This document shows, piece after piece, positions 7,610 through 15,713 of a stretch of 30,596 bases of DNA. Below the pieces are notes generated by a model, which did no database searches, was not told the origin of the DNA, and saw only the letters and a program-made list of their open reading frames with translations. Source of the stretch: Candidatus Sigynarchaeota archaeon (GTDB lineage Archaea; Asgardarchaeota; Lokiarchaeia; Sigynarchaeales; Sigynarchaeaceae). Position numbers and translations under genes: made by a program. The stretch lies in NCBI GenBank assembly GCA_030587525.1, contig JAUQYW010000380.1, forward strand, positions 1 through 30,596, in the 5' to 3' direction. Each line of letters starts with the position of its first letter. Positions within the stretch are counted from its first letter, which is position 1.

Positions 7610-8248
7610 ATGTTTGAGTCCGTGGACATCGTGGATTCGTATCGGCGCCGACGTATTCTATATTGGGTGACCACCATCTATTGTGATTTCTTGATACTCC
7701 TTCTGGGGATTTTTTTTATGACTACGATGGATATCATCGCCTTCGGTTGGACTATCGTCGCATTATGCGTCTCAATACTGGCATCCGTCTTTGTATTGCA
7801 CTATATCGAGCAAAATGTAAAGAAGCCGGATAAGCGATTCACAATATCCCAGCAATTCATTGAAATAGCGCGATGGGACAGGAAAGTCTTTCATGTCGAG
7901 TGGTCAAGCGTCACATCGATCAATATCTTGAAGGAGGATCGGGGGGACAGCGAGACATCTTTGGTGTACTACACGATCACGTTTGAGATAATGTCCTCAC
8001 CAAGAACGATTAAATTCGACGCAATTACCGACTTTTCCCCTCAAAAGATCGATTGCTTCGTTTATTTCCTCGTACAATTCGCCCGGCAGAGAAATGTGCC
8101 GATTTCAGGCATTGAGAAGGGCATGAAACGCATCCCCTTCATATATCCGAAGTATGAAAGGGAACTCGGGGATTGGAAGATTTTTAAGAACAAGGAATTA
8201 GAGCACATGTGGAACGATTTCTCCAATGAACTGAGGAACTGCTTTTAA
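7610..8248 (+). CDS. Two-helix membrane protein with a C-terminal PH-like domain
   Basis: This 212-residue protein has two membrane helices (about 16-38 and 44-63) in a short hairpin, then a soluble domain of about 100 residues. That domain begins FTISQQFIEIARWDRKVF and alternates short strands with the pattern VEWSSVTSINIL... YTITFEIMSSPRTIKFDA before an amphipathic last helix (KIDCFVYFLVQFARQ). This order (TM hairpin, seven-strand barrel, capping helix) is that of bacterial-type PH (bPH/YcxB-like) proteins. No annotated family is certain. The ATG at 7610 is preferred to the GTG at 7595 because the GAGGT ribosome-binding site lies between them. The gene is noticeably A/T-richer than its neighbours. 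Confidence 0.75.
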   Translation: MFESVDIVDSYRRRRILYWVTTIYCDFLILLLGIFFMTTMDIIAFGWTIVALCVSILASVFVLHYIEQNVKKPDKRFTISQQFIEIARWDRKVFHVEWSSVTSINILKEDRGDSETSLVYYTITFEIMSSPRTIKFDAITDFSPQKIDCFVYFLVQFARQRNVPISGIEKGMKRIPFIYPKYERELGDWKIFKNKELEHMWNDFSNELRNCF

Positions 8249-8357
8249 TCCCCTAAACTAAACGTGAAAACATCACTTTTTATTCCTTCTAACTTTCTAT
8301 TAAATATCTCTTCCGATTAGAAAGACCGTATTCGTGCGATATATGGGTGAAAAATAC

Positions 8358-9026
8358 ATGTTCAAGAAATTGACAGATAAAGTTGCAAGCGGTGCGAAGA
8401 ACGCCGTGAGGAACACGGCATATCGGGCCGAGAACAAGGCTGTTTCGACCGTGAAGCAGACCGTGAAAAATCAATTCAATGCCTTCGTTGCTAACGTTAA
8501 GAAGGTGAATAAAAAGGTTAATGGGCCCTTGATCGAGGATTTCAACGAGTTCAAGACCCAATGGGAAGCGAAAGCGGGGGATCCAGAACAAAGCATCTTC
8601 TTCTTCATGATAGCAGCATACCAATATGCACAAGGTGCAAAAGACAATGGCGAGTGGATGGCCACCGTCATCCTCCCCAAGACCCATTTGCTCCCTCTCG
8701 ATAGCTCACCGACCGGGTTCAAGATCAACTTCCAGGGAGATGGTTTTTTCCTGGAGCAGATGGCAGCGTCTCCCCAGATCGTCAACTCTTACCTTGGTGG
8801 CACGCCGGACAATAATTATACAGTCGATACGAAGAATCTCGTCATGAACATCGTGTCAGATGGAAGAACCCCGACGGATGCAACAATACACATCCAGAGC
8901 GCGGGCAAGGACTTTTCATCCCCTTGTAACCTTCGAAAGAACAATAATGGCCAGTGGAAATTGTTCACGATCGGATCCATCGCAACCGGTGTACAGAAAA
9001 CTGAAGCGGAAAAGGGAGATTTCTAA
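8358..9026 (+). CDS. DUF6935-like protein with amphipathic N-terminal helix
   Basis: The protein has 222 residues. The first 55 form one long basic amphipathic helix with spaced Lys/Ala/Val residues (MFKKLTDKVASGAKNAV and on), which could lie on a membrane or coil with a partner. The second part contains IFFFMIAAYQYAQ, VILPKTHLLP and the block SYLGGTPDNNYT, followed by strands and CNLRKNNNGQWKLF. From memory this matches the DUF6935 family, whose members share the SYLGxTPxNNYT block; no function is known. ATG 8358 is chosen because GGGTGA at 8345-8350 gives an ideal ribosome-binding site; ATG 8343 is the alternative. A run of eight T residues follows the stop. Confidence 0.75.
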   Translation: MFKKLTDKVASGAKNAVRNTAYRAENKAVSTVKQTVKNQFNAFVANVKKVNKKVNGPLIEDFNEFKTQWEAKAGDPEQSIFFFMIAAYQYAQGAKDNGEWMATVILPKTHLLPLDSSPTGFKINFQGDGFFLEQMAASPQIVNSYLGGTPDNNYTVDTKNLVMNIVSDGRTPTDATIHIQSAGKDFSSPCNLRKNNNGQWKLFTIGSIATGVQKTEAEKGDF

Positions 9027-9046
9027 TCCTTTAGTCTTCTTCAATA

Positions 9047-9054
9047 TTTTTTTT
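9047..9054 (+). terminator. T-run terminator
   Basis: Eight consecutive T residues lie 21 bases after the stop of the DUF6935-like gene, in a non-coding gap before a convergent gene. This fits archaeal termination. Confidence 0.5.
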
Positions 9055-9152
9055 ACATTGTTGCTGAGGCGGGAAGCCAGATCGAGAAATGATTATCCCT
9101 TCATTTTGCGTCCCGCATATCGCTCAAGGAAATATGACCTTTCAATTCATCA

Positions 9153-10397
9153 TCACGTGTTGATACCCGTGGAGCGGACGAGGCCCGCGAGCATGTTATA
9201 CACCGGCTCGCCGGACACGTGGACGTCTGGGGGCGGGTTCAAGACGGGGTAAAATTCTTCCTCGAACCGCTGTTTCGCTGCTCGGAGTAGCCGCTCGATC
9301 TTTGCTTTCTCGGGGGAATCGCTCGGGCCCTCGACCAAGGCGACGTAGCACGTCTGCTCGTCCCCGAGTAAGAAGAAATTCAAGTCGTTCGAGGCGAACG
9401 TGTGAATTTCGTCATTCACAGCCTTGGACGAGAGCAGCTTATAGTAGTGTACCAACGAGAGCGTCTGCGAAAACCGCTCGACGAACATGTTGCAGTCATT
9501 GAACTTCGAGCGAAACACGACCCTGAGCGGCGCACCATTGTGGATGACGAGGAATATCTTGAGCAAGACCTTACTGAAGATCTTCTTGAAGCAATTGCAG
9601 CACGGTATGCCGATCGTGAGCTTGGTTTGCGAGAACACGTGGTCGAAGTTATCGGTTTTACTGATGATGCGGATGAGGCTGTCCCGCAAGCCGATCTTTT
9701 CTTTTTCCGGCCGGAAGTAAAAATCATCGAGGTACGTGCTATGGTTCGACGAGCCGCACACGGGACATCGGGCGAACAGTTTCATAAACCGGTCGTAAAT
9801 GACCTTCTCCTCGGGTGAAAGCTTCGTAGCAGGTTCCTCACGCGGCGCCGAGTTCATGATGCGCTGGAGTCGCCGCAATTCCCCAAGCATCTCGTCCCGG
9901 AGCGTGCGAAACACGATACCATTGGTGGGCGTGTCTGCGTGCTCCGTGGCCGGAGGCTCTGCTTGGGGAACCTGCTGCTCTTCTTGTATAATGACTGGTT
10001 CTTGCGTGGTAACCCGATGATCCTGTGCGATTTCCCCTTGCAATGCCCGTTTTAGCCGGTTTAATTCATCCAGCATCTCTTCGCGCAAGTTCCGGAATCC
10101 GGAGGGTTGACTGCTCGGAGGCGGCTGGGAAATAGGCGTTGCGGGTGGAGGGGGCGTCTCGCCGCGCATCACGCACCGGAGCCGCTGCACCTCGTCCCGC
10201 ATCATGGCCATGGTCATGGAGGGTACGAACGGCGCGACATTTAGTTGCCTCACTGGCTCTCGGTTGCGGTTCAAAGCATCCACGAGAGACGTTGCCGCGG
10301 CTTGTTGCTCAGCGCTCGACCGCCGTGCTCTTCGCAGAGAGCTGTCTCCCTGCGGCGTTTCCCCCGGTCCATCGGGCGATTGATTTGCTGACGCCAT
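9153..10397 (-). CDS. Unrecognised zinc-binding protein with three helical repeats
   Basis: The protein has 414 residues and no family was recognised. The first 200 residues are low-complexity and Pro/Gln-rich, and hold three copies of an acidic/basic helix: MMRDEVQRLRCVMRG (65-79), FRNLREEMLDELNRLKRAL (101-119) and FRTLRDEMLGELRRLQRIM (163-181). Their spacing is about 38 and 62 residues. A folded domain follows with CPVCGSSNH (C211, C214) and, 50 residues on, CCNCF (C266, C267, C269), which together could bind one zinc ion. The rest is mixed alpha/beta with a conserved-looking NDLNFFLLGDEQTCYVALVEG. No membrane helix or signal peptide is seen. The ribosome-binding site AAGGTG before ATG 10397 supports this start. 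A scaffold or adaptor role is possible. Confidence 0.75.
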   Translation of the reverse strand: MASANQSPDGPGETPQGDSSLRRARRSSAEQQAAATSLVDALNRNREPVRQLNVAPFVPSMTMAMMRDEVQRLRCVMRGETPPPPATPISQPPPSSQPSGFRNLREEMLDELNRLKRALQGEIAQDHRVTTQEPVIIQEEQQVPQAEPPATEHADTPTNGIVFRTLRDEMLGELRRLQRIMNSAPREEPATKLSPEEKVIYDRFMKLFARCPVCGSSNHSTYLDDFYFRPEKEKIGLRDSLIRIISKTDNFDHVFSQTKLTIGIPCCNCFKKIFSKVLLKIFLVIHNGAPLRVVFRSKFNDCNMFVERFSQTLSLVHYYKLLSSKAVNDEIHTFASNDLNFFLLGDEQTCYVALVEGPSDSPEKAKIERLLRAAKQRFEEEFYPVLNPPPDVHVSGEPVYNMLAGLVRSTGINT

Positions 10398-10446
10398 CTC
10401 GCACCTTGGATATAGTCCAAATCCACTCTCTTAAAGCTTCCCGGAA

Positions 10447-10458
10447 CGCCACGTGGCG
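10447..10458. promoter_or_regulatory. 12-base perfect palindrome, possible operator
   Basis: CGCCACGTGGCG reads identically on both strands. It sits in the 114-base gap between the divergent repeat protein and the GH127 gene, about 24 bases upstream of the TATA-like box of the latter. That is a position where an archaeal activator or repressor could act. Binding is inferred only from symmetry and position. Confidence 0.35.
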
Positions 10459-10481
10459 CCGGTACCCTACAGCGAAGGAAA

Positions 10482-10489
10482 GTATACAT
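10482..10489 (+). promoter_or_regulatory. TATA-like box of the GH127 operon
   Basis: GTATACAT is centred about 26 bases before the ATG at 10512, which is the normal archaeal TATA distance to a transcription start. There is no ribosome-binding motif before that ATG. Both facts point to a leaderless messenger. Confidence 0.5.
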
Positions 10490-10511
10490 TGATCGAAAGC
10501 AACTCGACATC

Positions 10512-12422
10512 ATGACCTTGACTCCGATTCCCCTCTCGAACATGAGGATCACGGGCGGTTTTTGGAAATCGCGGCAAGACATCACGCGCGACGTGTCCAT
10601 TCCCGCAACTTTCAAGCAAATCAAGGTTACAGGTCGCATCGATGCGTTCAAGCTAGACTGGAAGCCTGATGCAGCTTCCAGCCCGCCTCACATTTTCTGG
10701 GACTCCGACACCGCCAAATGGGTGGAGACCGTCGGGTACTCGCTGGTCACGAAGCCAGACAAGATCCTGGAAAAACAGCTCGATGCTCTCGTCGACTCGA
10801 TCGTGGCTGCACAGCAACCAGATGGATACTTGAACACGCACTTCACGGTTGTCGACCGGGACAAGCGATTCACGAACCTCCGCGACTTGCACGAGCTCTA
10901 CTGCGCCGGCCATCTCATGGAGGCTGCGATCGCGCACTTCCAGTCAACGGGAAAGATGAACTTCCTCAATGCCATGGCAAGGTATGCGGATTACCTCGAT
11001 TCTGTTTTCGGCCCAGCCGAGACGGGCAAGAAGCCGGGGTATTGCGGCCACCCGGAAATCGAGCTGGCCCTGGTCAAGCTCGCCAAGGCGACGGGCAAAA
11101 AGAAATACCTGGATCTCGCCACGTTCTTCATCAACCAGCGGGGCCAAATGCCCTTCTATTTCGAACAAGAAGCGGAAAAACGCGGTGAAAAGCCCAAGGA
11201 TTATCTCGGCGCGCTGCGAGACCGGGAATACCGGCAGTCGCATATACCCATCCGCGAGATGGAGGAAATTGTCGGGCACGCAGTACGAGCGCAATATCTT
11301 ATGTCAGGTGCCGTCGATGTAGCCCGGGAAACCGGGGATGAGGATTTGATGCGAGCATGCCGCGCTGTTTGGAACAATGCTTCAATGAGAAAGAATTACA
11401 TAACTGGTGGTATGGGTGCTCGCGCGGAAGGCGAGGCCTTCGGCGAGGACTACGAATTGCCCAACGAAAGCGCGTACGCTGAGACGTGCGCCGCCATCGC
11501 CTTCTTTTTCTGGGGGCATCGGCTGCTCCAAATAGATGGTGACGCCAAGTACGCGGATGCGATGGAGAGAGCCTTGTACAACGGCATCTTGAGCGGCGTC
11601 TCGCTCTCCGGGGATCAATTCTTGTACGTCAACCCGCTCGCGGCGAATTTGGGCGCGGGCAAGCTCGAGCGAACCACGTGGTTTGGCTGCTCCTGCTGCC
11701 CGAACAACCTCACGCGCCTCGTGCTCTCGCTCGGGCAATACATCTACTCGGTGTCGTCCGATGCCGTGTACATCCATTTCTTCGTCGAGGGCGAAGCGAA
11801 AATCTCCCTCGCCACGGCAGGTGGCCAAGAAATCACCCTCCGCCAGAAAACGATCTATCCGTGGGAAGGGAAGGTCGATATCACGCTATCTATGGCCAAG
11901 GAAGCCGAGTTTGCGGTCAAGGTGCGCATACCGGGCTGGTGCAAATCGGTCGCAGTCGGGATCAACGGGAACGAGATGGACGCGAGCACCATCCCCGTCG
12001 AGAAGGGGTACATGGTGCTGTCGGGCGCGTGGAACGATGGCGACGTGATCGAGATCGTGCTCGATATGCCCGTGGAGCGCGTCCGCGCGCATCCCTCGAT
12101 CGATGCGGATCGGGGACTCGTTGCCCTGCAGCGTGGCCCAGTCGTCTATTGCCTCGAGGAAATCGACAATGGCAAGAACCTCGGTGGCATCGCGCTGCCG
12201 AGGAGCTCCAAGCTCCTGCCCACGTTCGAGCCTGGCTTGCTCGGCGGTGTCGTGGCCATCTCGGCCGACGCATCGAGGCTCGATATGGGTGGCTGGGAGG
12301 GCATCTTATACGCGAACAAGGAAGCCAAGCATCGATCGACAACCATCAAGGCTGTCCCGTATTTCACGTGGGGGAACCGCGGTAAAAGCCAAGAAATGAT
12401 CGTCTGGGTTCGCGAGCAATGA
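10512..12422 (+). CDS. GH127 beta-L-arabinofuranosidase-type glycoside hydrolase
   Basis: The protein has 636 residues, close to the 658 of the bifidobacterial enzyme HypBA1. The N-terminal (alpha/alpha)6 barrel covers about 1-420 and beta-sandwich domains follow. The unusual GH127 active site is intact: E324 and C326 in YAETCAA, and C395-C396 in FGCSCCPNN, match the zinc ligands Glu338, Cys340, Cys417 and Cys418 of HypBA1. C395 is then the nucleophile, and E308 falls where the acid/base Glu322 would be. Such enzymes release L-arabinofuranose from beta-linked arabinooligosaccharides of plant glycoproteins. There is no signal peptide, so it acts inside the cell on imported oligosaccharides. 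Its stop overlaps the next start by 4 bases (ATGA), coupling it to a transporter-like gene. Confidence 0.93.
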   Translation: MTLTPIPLSNMRITGGFWKSRQDITRDVSIPATFKQIKVTGRIDAFKLDWKPDAASSPPHIFWDSDTAKWVETVGYSLVTKPDKILEKQLDALVDSIVAAQQPDGYLNTHFTVVDRDKRFTNLRDLHELYCAGHLMEAAIAHFQSTGKMNFLNAMARYADYLDSVFGPAETGKKPGYCGHPEIELALVKLAKATGKKKYLDLATFFINQRGQMPFYFEQEAEKRGEKPKDYLGALRDREYRQSHIPIREMEEIVGHAVRAQYLMSGAVDVARETGDEDLMRACRAVWNNASMRKNYITGGMGARAEGEAFGEDYELPNESAYAETCAAIAFFFWGHRLLQIDGDAKYADAMERALYNGILSGVSLSGDQFLYVNPLAANLGAGKLERTTWFGCSCCPNNLTRLVLSLGQYIYSVSSDAVYIHFFVEGEAKISLATAGGQEITLRQKTIYPWEGKVDITLSMAKEAEFAVKVRIPGWCKSVAVGINGNEMDASTIPVEKGYMVLSGAWNDGDVIEIVLDMPVERVRAHPSIDADRGLVALQRGPVVYCLEEIDNGKNLGGIALPRSSKLLPTFEPGLLGGVVAISADASRLDMGGWEGILYANKEAKHRSTTIKAVPYFTWGNRGKSQEMIVWVREQ

Positions 12423-14239
12423 AATGGCTGAGAAAAACTCGTAGCTCGGCAGAAGATGGTGCCAAGCCAAAAAAAGACGAGTGGAGCGAGCCAGGTTTTC
12501 ATAGGCCTCTTGGAGGCATGTTTTTTAATCTCGTGCCGGTTTTCCTGGCGTCGGGGTTCGGGTTGCTGTTCAACGTATGGCTCATCCCGAGCGTGATATT
12601 TCCCTTCCCGGAAGCTATGGGTTACCAGAACCTCAACAGCCAGATCTTCGGCGTTTTTTTCACGTTATTTGATATCGGGATCGGGGTAGCATTGCAACGA
12701 TTCATTGCGGAGAAAAACATCTCAAATCCTCGTAGATCTGTCGATTATATCCGGTTCTACATATTTTTCCAAGTTTTCACGGGCTTAATCCAGGTTTCAA
12801 TTATTGCAATTTATGTACTCTGGTTTTTGCAAGGAACAACGCTTTCGTATGCAGCGTGGTTTTTTCTTGTCTATTCGACCATTCAGGTCCCGGGTATGCT
12901 CTGGGTCTTCAACGGGGCATTACAGGGATATCAACGGTTCGATAAGGCCAATTTGGTGGCATTTCTCGATACCGTCATCTTCGAGAACACGACCCGCGTG
13001 GCTTGCATCCTCCTTGGTCGCTGGCTCGGTGCCCAGGATCCTTCCTTTGGCGAGGTTATGGGCGCCGCCGCGGGGAGCATCGTGGGCGTGTATCTCGACG
13101 ATTTCGTAGCCGCGGCGATCAGCGCGCATTGGCTCTCGCCCGTCATCAAGAAGATCGATCCAACACTGCGGGTGTGGAAGCTGTTCATCCCGCGCTTCGA
13201 CAAGCAAGTCGTGAAGGATTGCTTCTCGTTCGGAGCCCGCGTCATCGTCCCGACCCTGATCTGGCCCGCCGCGAACTTCGTCTCGGTCTATATATTGCTC
13301 AATTGGATGCCAAACTACGCAACTTATATCGGAATCTTTTCCCTCGCGGATTTGTTATCGAGCCTCGTGTACTCGTTTAGTTTATCGCTCGCGCCGCCAG
13401 TTTCCGAAGCATGGAACAACAAGAAAGTGGCTTTGACGAAATATTACCTCGCGCGCAATTATCAATGGTATGCCTTGACCGGTGGGTTTATGGCCGGGTT
13501 GCTCGTCGCCGGGGCGCCGCTGCTTGGCCTGATCGCTGGTCCCGGGTTCGAGCTGGTCGTCCCTATGCTTCAATACCTCACTATCTTCAAGTTTGTCGAC
13601 CTATTCGCCATCATCCACGATTCTATCTACAACGGTCTCGGGCACCCTGAATGGAACATCTTGCTCGTCGGGGTCGATCAAGGCATTAGATTATTCATCA
13701 CGTGGTTGTTGCTTATACCGTTCCCATGTGGCTGGCTTGCGCTCGTTTGGGCGTTAGGGCTAGGGCGTGGCGTCAAGTGGGCCATCGGCTACGTTGCCTT
13801 GTGGAAGAAATATTTCCACTTCAAGGTCAACTGGTGGCAATCGTTCGGCGCAACATTTATCGCAATGGGAGCCGAGCTGGTCGTCGTGTTCAGCCTGGTG
13901 TACGGGATCCATCCCCTTCTCGCAAGCGTGGTCGGCGACCTTGTATCGGCGCTCGTCATCATCCTCGCGTGCATCATCATCGGCCCGTTCTTCGTGTTCT
14001 TGCCCGTGTATGCCATCGCTGGGGGCTGGGATGACGAGGCCCTCAAGGTTTTCGAGCGCGCGGTTTCGTTGAGCGGGCCTTCCAAGGGGCTGGCTCGATT
14101 CTTGCTCGTCATCTCCAAAAAATTCAGCAAAATATCTCGATTACACGGCAAATTCCAGACCGATGTCACCGGCGTCGACGAGGACATCGCGGCGCTGATG
14201 GCTGAGCGTGCTGCAAAACTCGGGCTTATGAAGGAATGA
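12419..14239 (+). CDS. MOP-superfamily flippase-like polysaccharide transporter
   Basis: The protein has 606 residues with a charged cytoplasmic N-terminus (1-30), about 12-14 membrane helices and a 75-residue soluble tail. The plan and the segments GVFFTLFDIGIGVALQRFIA, an arginine-bearing loop, and GALQGYQRFDKANL after helix 4 are typical of Wzx/MurJ/MATE-type flippases. These move lipid-linked or free oligosaccharides across the membrane. A functional link with the GH127 enzyme is strongly suggested by the 4-base overlap, since translational coupling normally marks partners. The transporter could bring in a glycan, or flip a lipid-linked arabinoside that the enzyme trims. The tail ends in an acidic helix (GVDEDIAALMAERAAKL). 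A T-rich stretch at 14259-14264 lies between the convergent genes. Confidence 0.78.
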   Translation: MKWLRKTRSSAEDGAKPKKDEWSEPGFHRPLGGMFFNLVPVFLASGFGLLFNVWLIPSVIFPFPEAMGYQNLNSQIFGVFFTLFDIGIGVALQRFIAEKNISNPRRSVDYIRFYIFFQVFTGLIQVSIIAIYVLWFLQGTTLSYAAWFFLVYSTIQVPGMLWVFNGALQGYQRFDKANLVAFLDTVIFENTTRVACILLGRWLGAQDPSFGEVMGAAAGSIVGVYLDDFVAAAISAHWLSPVIKKIDPTLRVWKLFIPRFDKQVVKDCFSFGARVIVPTLIWPAANFVSVYILLNWMPNYATYIGIFSLADLLSSLVYSFSLSLAPPVSEAWNNKKVALTKYYLARNYQWYALTGGFMAGLLVAGAPLLGLIAGPGFELVVPMLQYLTIFKFVDLFAIIHDSIYNGLGHPEWNILLVGVDQGIRLFITWLLLIPFPCGWLALVWALGLGRGVKWAIGYVALWKKYFHFKVNWWQSFGATFIAMGAELVVVFSLVYGIHPLLASVVGDLVSALVIILACIIIGPFFVFLPVYAIAGGWDDEALKVFERAVSLSGPSKGLARFLLVISKKFSKISRLHGKFQTDVTGVDEDIAALMAERAAKLGLMKE

Positions 14240-14265
14240 ACCATTCAATTAATGCCCATTTTTTC

Positions 14266-14637
14266 CTAAAATTCTTCATTCTCATTACGATTTTTTCCAT
14301 AATCTTTCAAAAACTTATCGAGGCCTTGAATTGCCACGAGTGGTGAGATGTTTTCCTTTTTCACTCTTTCATGGTAGGTTAAAAAATCATGATACCACGC
14401 GGGATGAGGTTCTGGCAGTTGTGGAACATCAATCCAATCGTGAAAAGTAATATGCGTGAATAATTTGGTGGATGTATCGTAAACTCCTTGCACAAGCACC
14501 GAAACGATATAATCTGGTCGAGGCAACCACTTGGTTTTGACTAAGAAACGAATATTCACTTTTCCAAGAAGATCTTTCTCTATTCCTTCACCATGAACGG
14601 TTGCGCTCATAAATTTGAATTCCCTTTTTTTATCCAT
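14266..14637 (-). CDS. Small hypothetical protein, A/T-rich
   Basis: A protein of about 123 residues, soluble and without a recognised family. It opens MDKKREFKFMSATVHGEG, has alternating strands (VNIRFLVKTKWL, YIVSVLVQGVY, LFTHITFHDW) and a C-terminal helical part, so a small alpha/beta fold is likely. The start at 14637 is chosen because GGTGAT lies 5 bases upstream, an excellent archaeal ribosome-binding site; a TTG two codons earlier is the alternative. The gene is clearly richer in A/T than the GH127 and flippase genes beside it, so transfer or relaxed selection is possible. It shares no operon with its convergent neighbour. Confidence 0.65.
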   Translation of the reverse strand: MDKKREFKFMSATVHGEGIEKDLLGKVNIRFLVKTKWLPRPDYIVSVLVQGVYDTSTKLFTHITFHDWIDVPQLPEPHPAWYHDFLTYHERVKKENISPLVAIQGLDKFLKDYGKNRNENEEF

Positions 14638-14780
14638 CGTCAATCACCATCATCGGTCGATTTTTCATTTAATGAGGTAGCGGAATGAACAACTGATCTC
14701 TCCTATTTAATGCTTGTTCTTATTCCTAGTATTTGGTGTTGGGTTCGATTAGCCTCCCTCGATATACAAGAGATTGCTAA

Positions 14781-15713
14781 TCAACGGAATCCAGATTGAA
14801 TGAACTTGGCGCACGCGATGCCTTGTTCGCCCTTCACGCAATAAAAAAGATAGAGGTCGTTGCCGTCAACCAACAAGGCCGGGTCCCGCAATGCATTGGC
14901 CGGCCCCGTGGAGCCGTGCTTGGAAGGGATGAGCGGCAACTTGCTCCCTTCCCACTCGAACTCGGGCTCGAGAATGGTCACCGGCACCGAAAACTGCCAA
15001 TCCCTCCAATCACGAGTGATGTCGACGGTCGAGAGCAATATCCTTTCCGGTGCATCTCCGACACGGGTAAAAAAAACCAGGAGACTGTCTTCCCTCACCA
15101 GCACGTCACAATGCCTGAACCCCGGGATTAACTCGGGACCGCGCTCAAACATGGTCTTCCCGTCACGCGACCGGACGAGGATCCCGTCCTTGTTGTCGTT
15201 TTTTGCGAGGCCGTAGACATACCCTCCATGCTTGAACACGCGCAGGTAAAACGGCGCTAGTTGTTGCTGCCCGGGGGTGAAGGCAATCCCGTCACGCGAC
15301 GTGGCAAGGAAGGTCATTTGCCCCTGGTCCTTGTAGGGCTTTTTGCCTTTGCAAGGCACGTGAAAGTACATGTATATTAAGCGCTCTGACTCGTCGATGA
15401 CGATTTCTGGGGATGCCACGTGTTTTTTATCACCGATCTGGTCGAGATGCAACGTGCCTGGCTTGTATACCGTGTAAGGCCCTTCCACGGCATCGGCATA
15501 CGCGAGCCGGATGTATTTACCCCCGTGATGCGCAAAATACAAGTAATACTTGCCAAGGGGGTCATGAATCCATCCCGGTACATTGATCGGGTATGGCCCG
15601 TTGATGTTGCTGCCCAGCTCGCCTTCCAGCCCCGGCATGCCTGGCCAGATGACGGGATTCACCCTCGCCCGGTCGAAACGCCCTCCAAGTATGGCCGCGA
15701 TAGTGGGCTTCAT
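14781..15713 (-). CDS. GH43-like five-bladed beta-propeller protein
   Basis: The protein has 310 residues without signal peptide or membrane helix. It shows the repeated strand-rich pattern of a beta-propeller: GKYYLYFAHHGGKYIRLAYA in blade one, SERLIYMYFHVP in the next, then FLATSRDGIAF, YVYGLAKNDN and NDLYLFYCVKGEQGI in later blades. The paired aromatic and Asp/Glu positions (for example WIHDPLGKYY and VASPEIVID) are typical of GH43 and GH62-like enzymes. These cut arabinose- or xylose-containing glycans, or act as non-catalytic propellers. Substrate and activity are not proven. ATG 15713 is chosen because it shares the A of the preceding gene's TGA stop, a classical coupling, and an earlier ATG would lie inside that gene. 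Confidence 0.72.
   Translation of the reverse strand: MKPTIAAILGGRFDRARVNPVIWPGMPGLEGELGSNINGPYPINVPGWIHDPLGKYYLYFAHHGGKYIRLAYADAVEGPYTVYKPGTLHLDQIGDKKHVASPEIVIDESERLIYMYFHVPCKGKKPYKDQGQMTFLATSRDGIAFTPGQQQLAPFYLRVFKHGGYVYGLAKNDNKDGILVRSRDGKTMFERGPELIPGFRHCDVLVREDSLLVFFTRVGDAPERILLSTVDITRDWRDWQFSVPVTILEPEFEWEGSKLPLIPSKHGSTGPANALRDPALLVDGNDLYLFYCVKGEQGIACAKFIQSGFR

Noticed and set aside
11678..12385. A long plus-strand open frame inside the GH127 gene
   Set aside because: It lies in another frame of a gene with an intact active site; its Arg/Pro-rich translation is the usual shadow of G/C-rich coding sequence.
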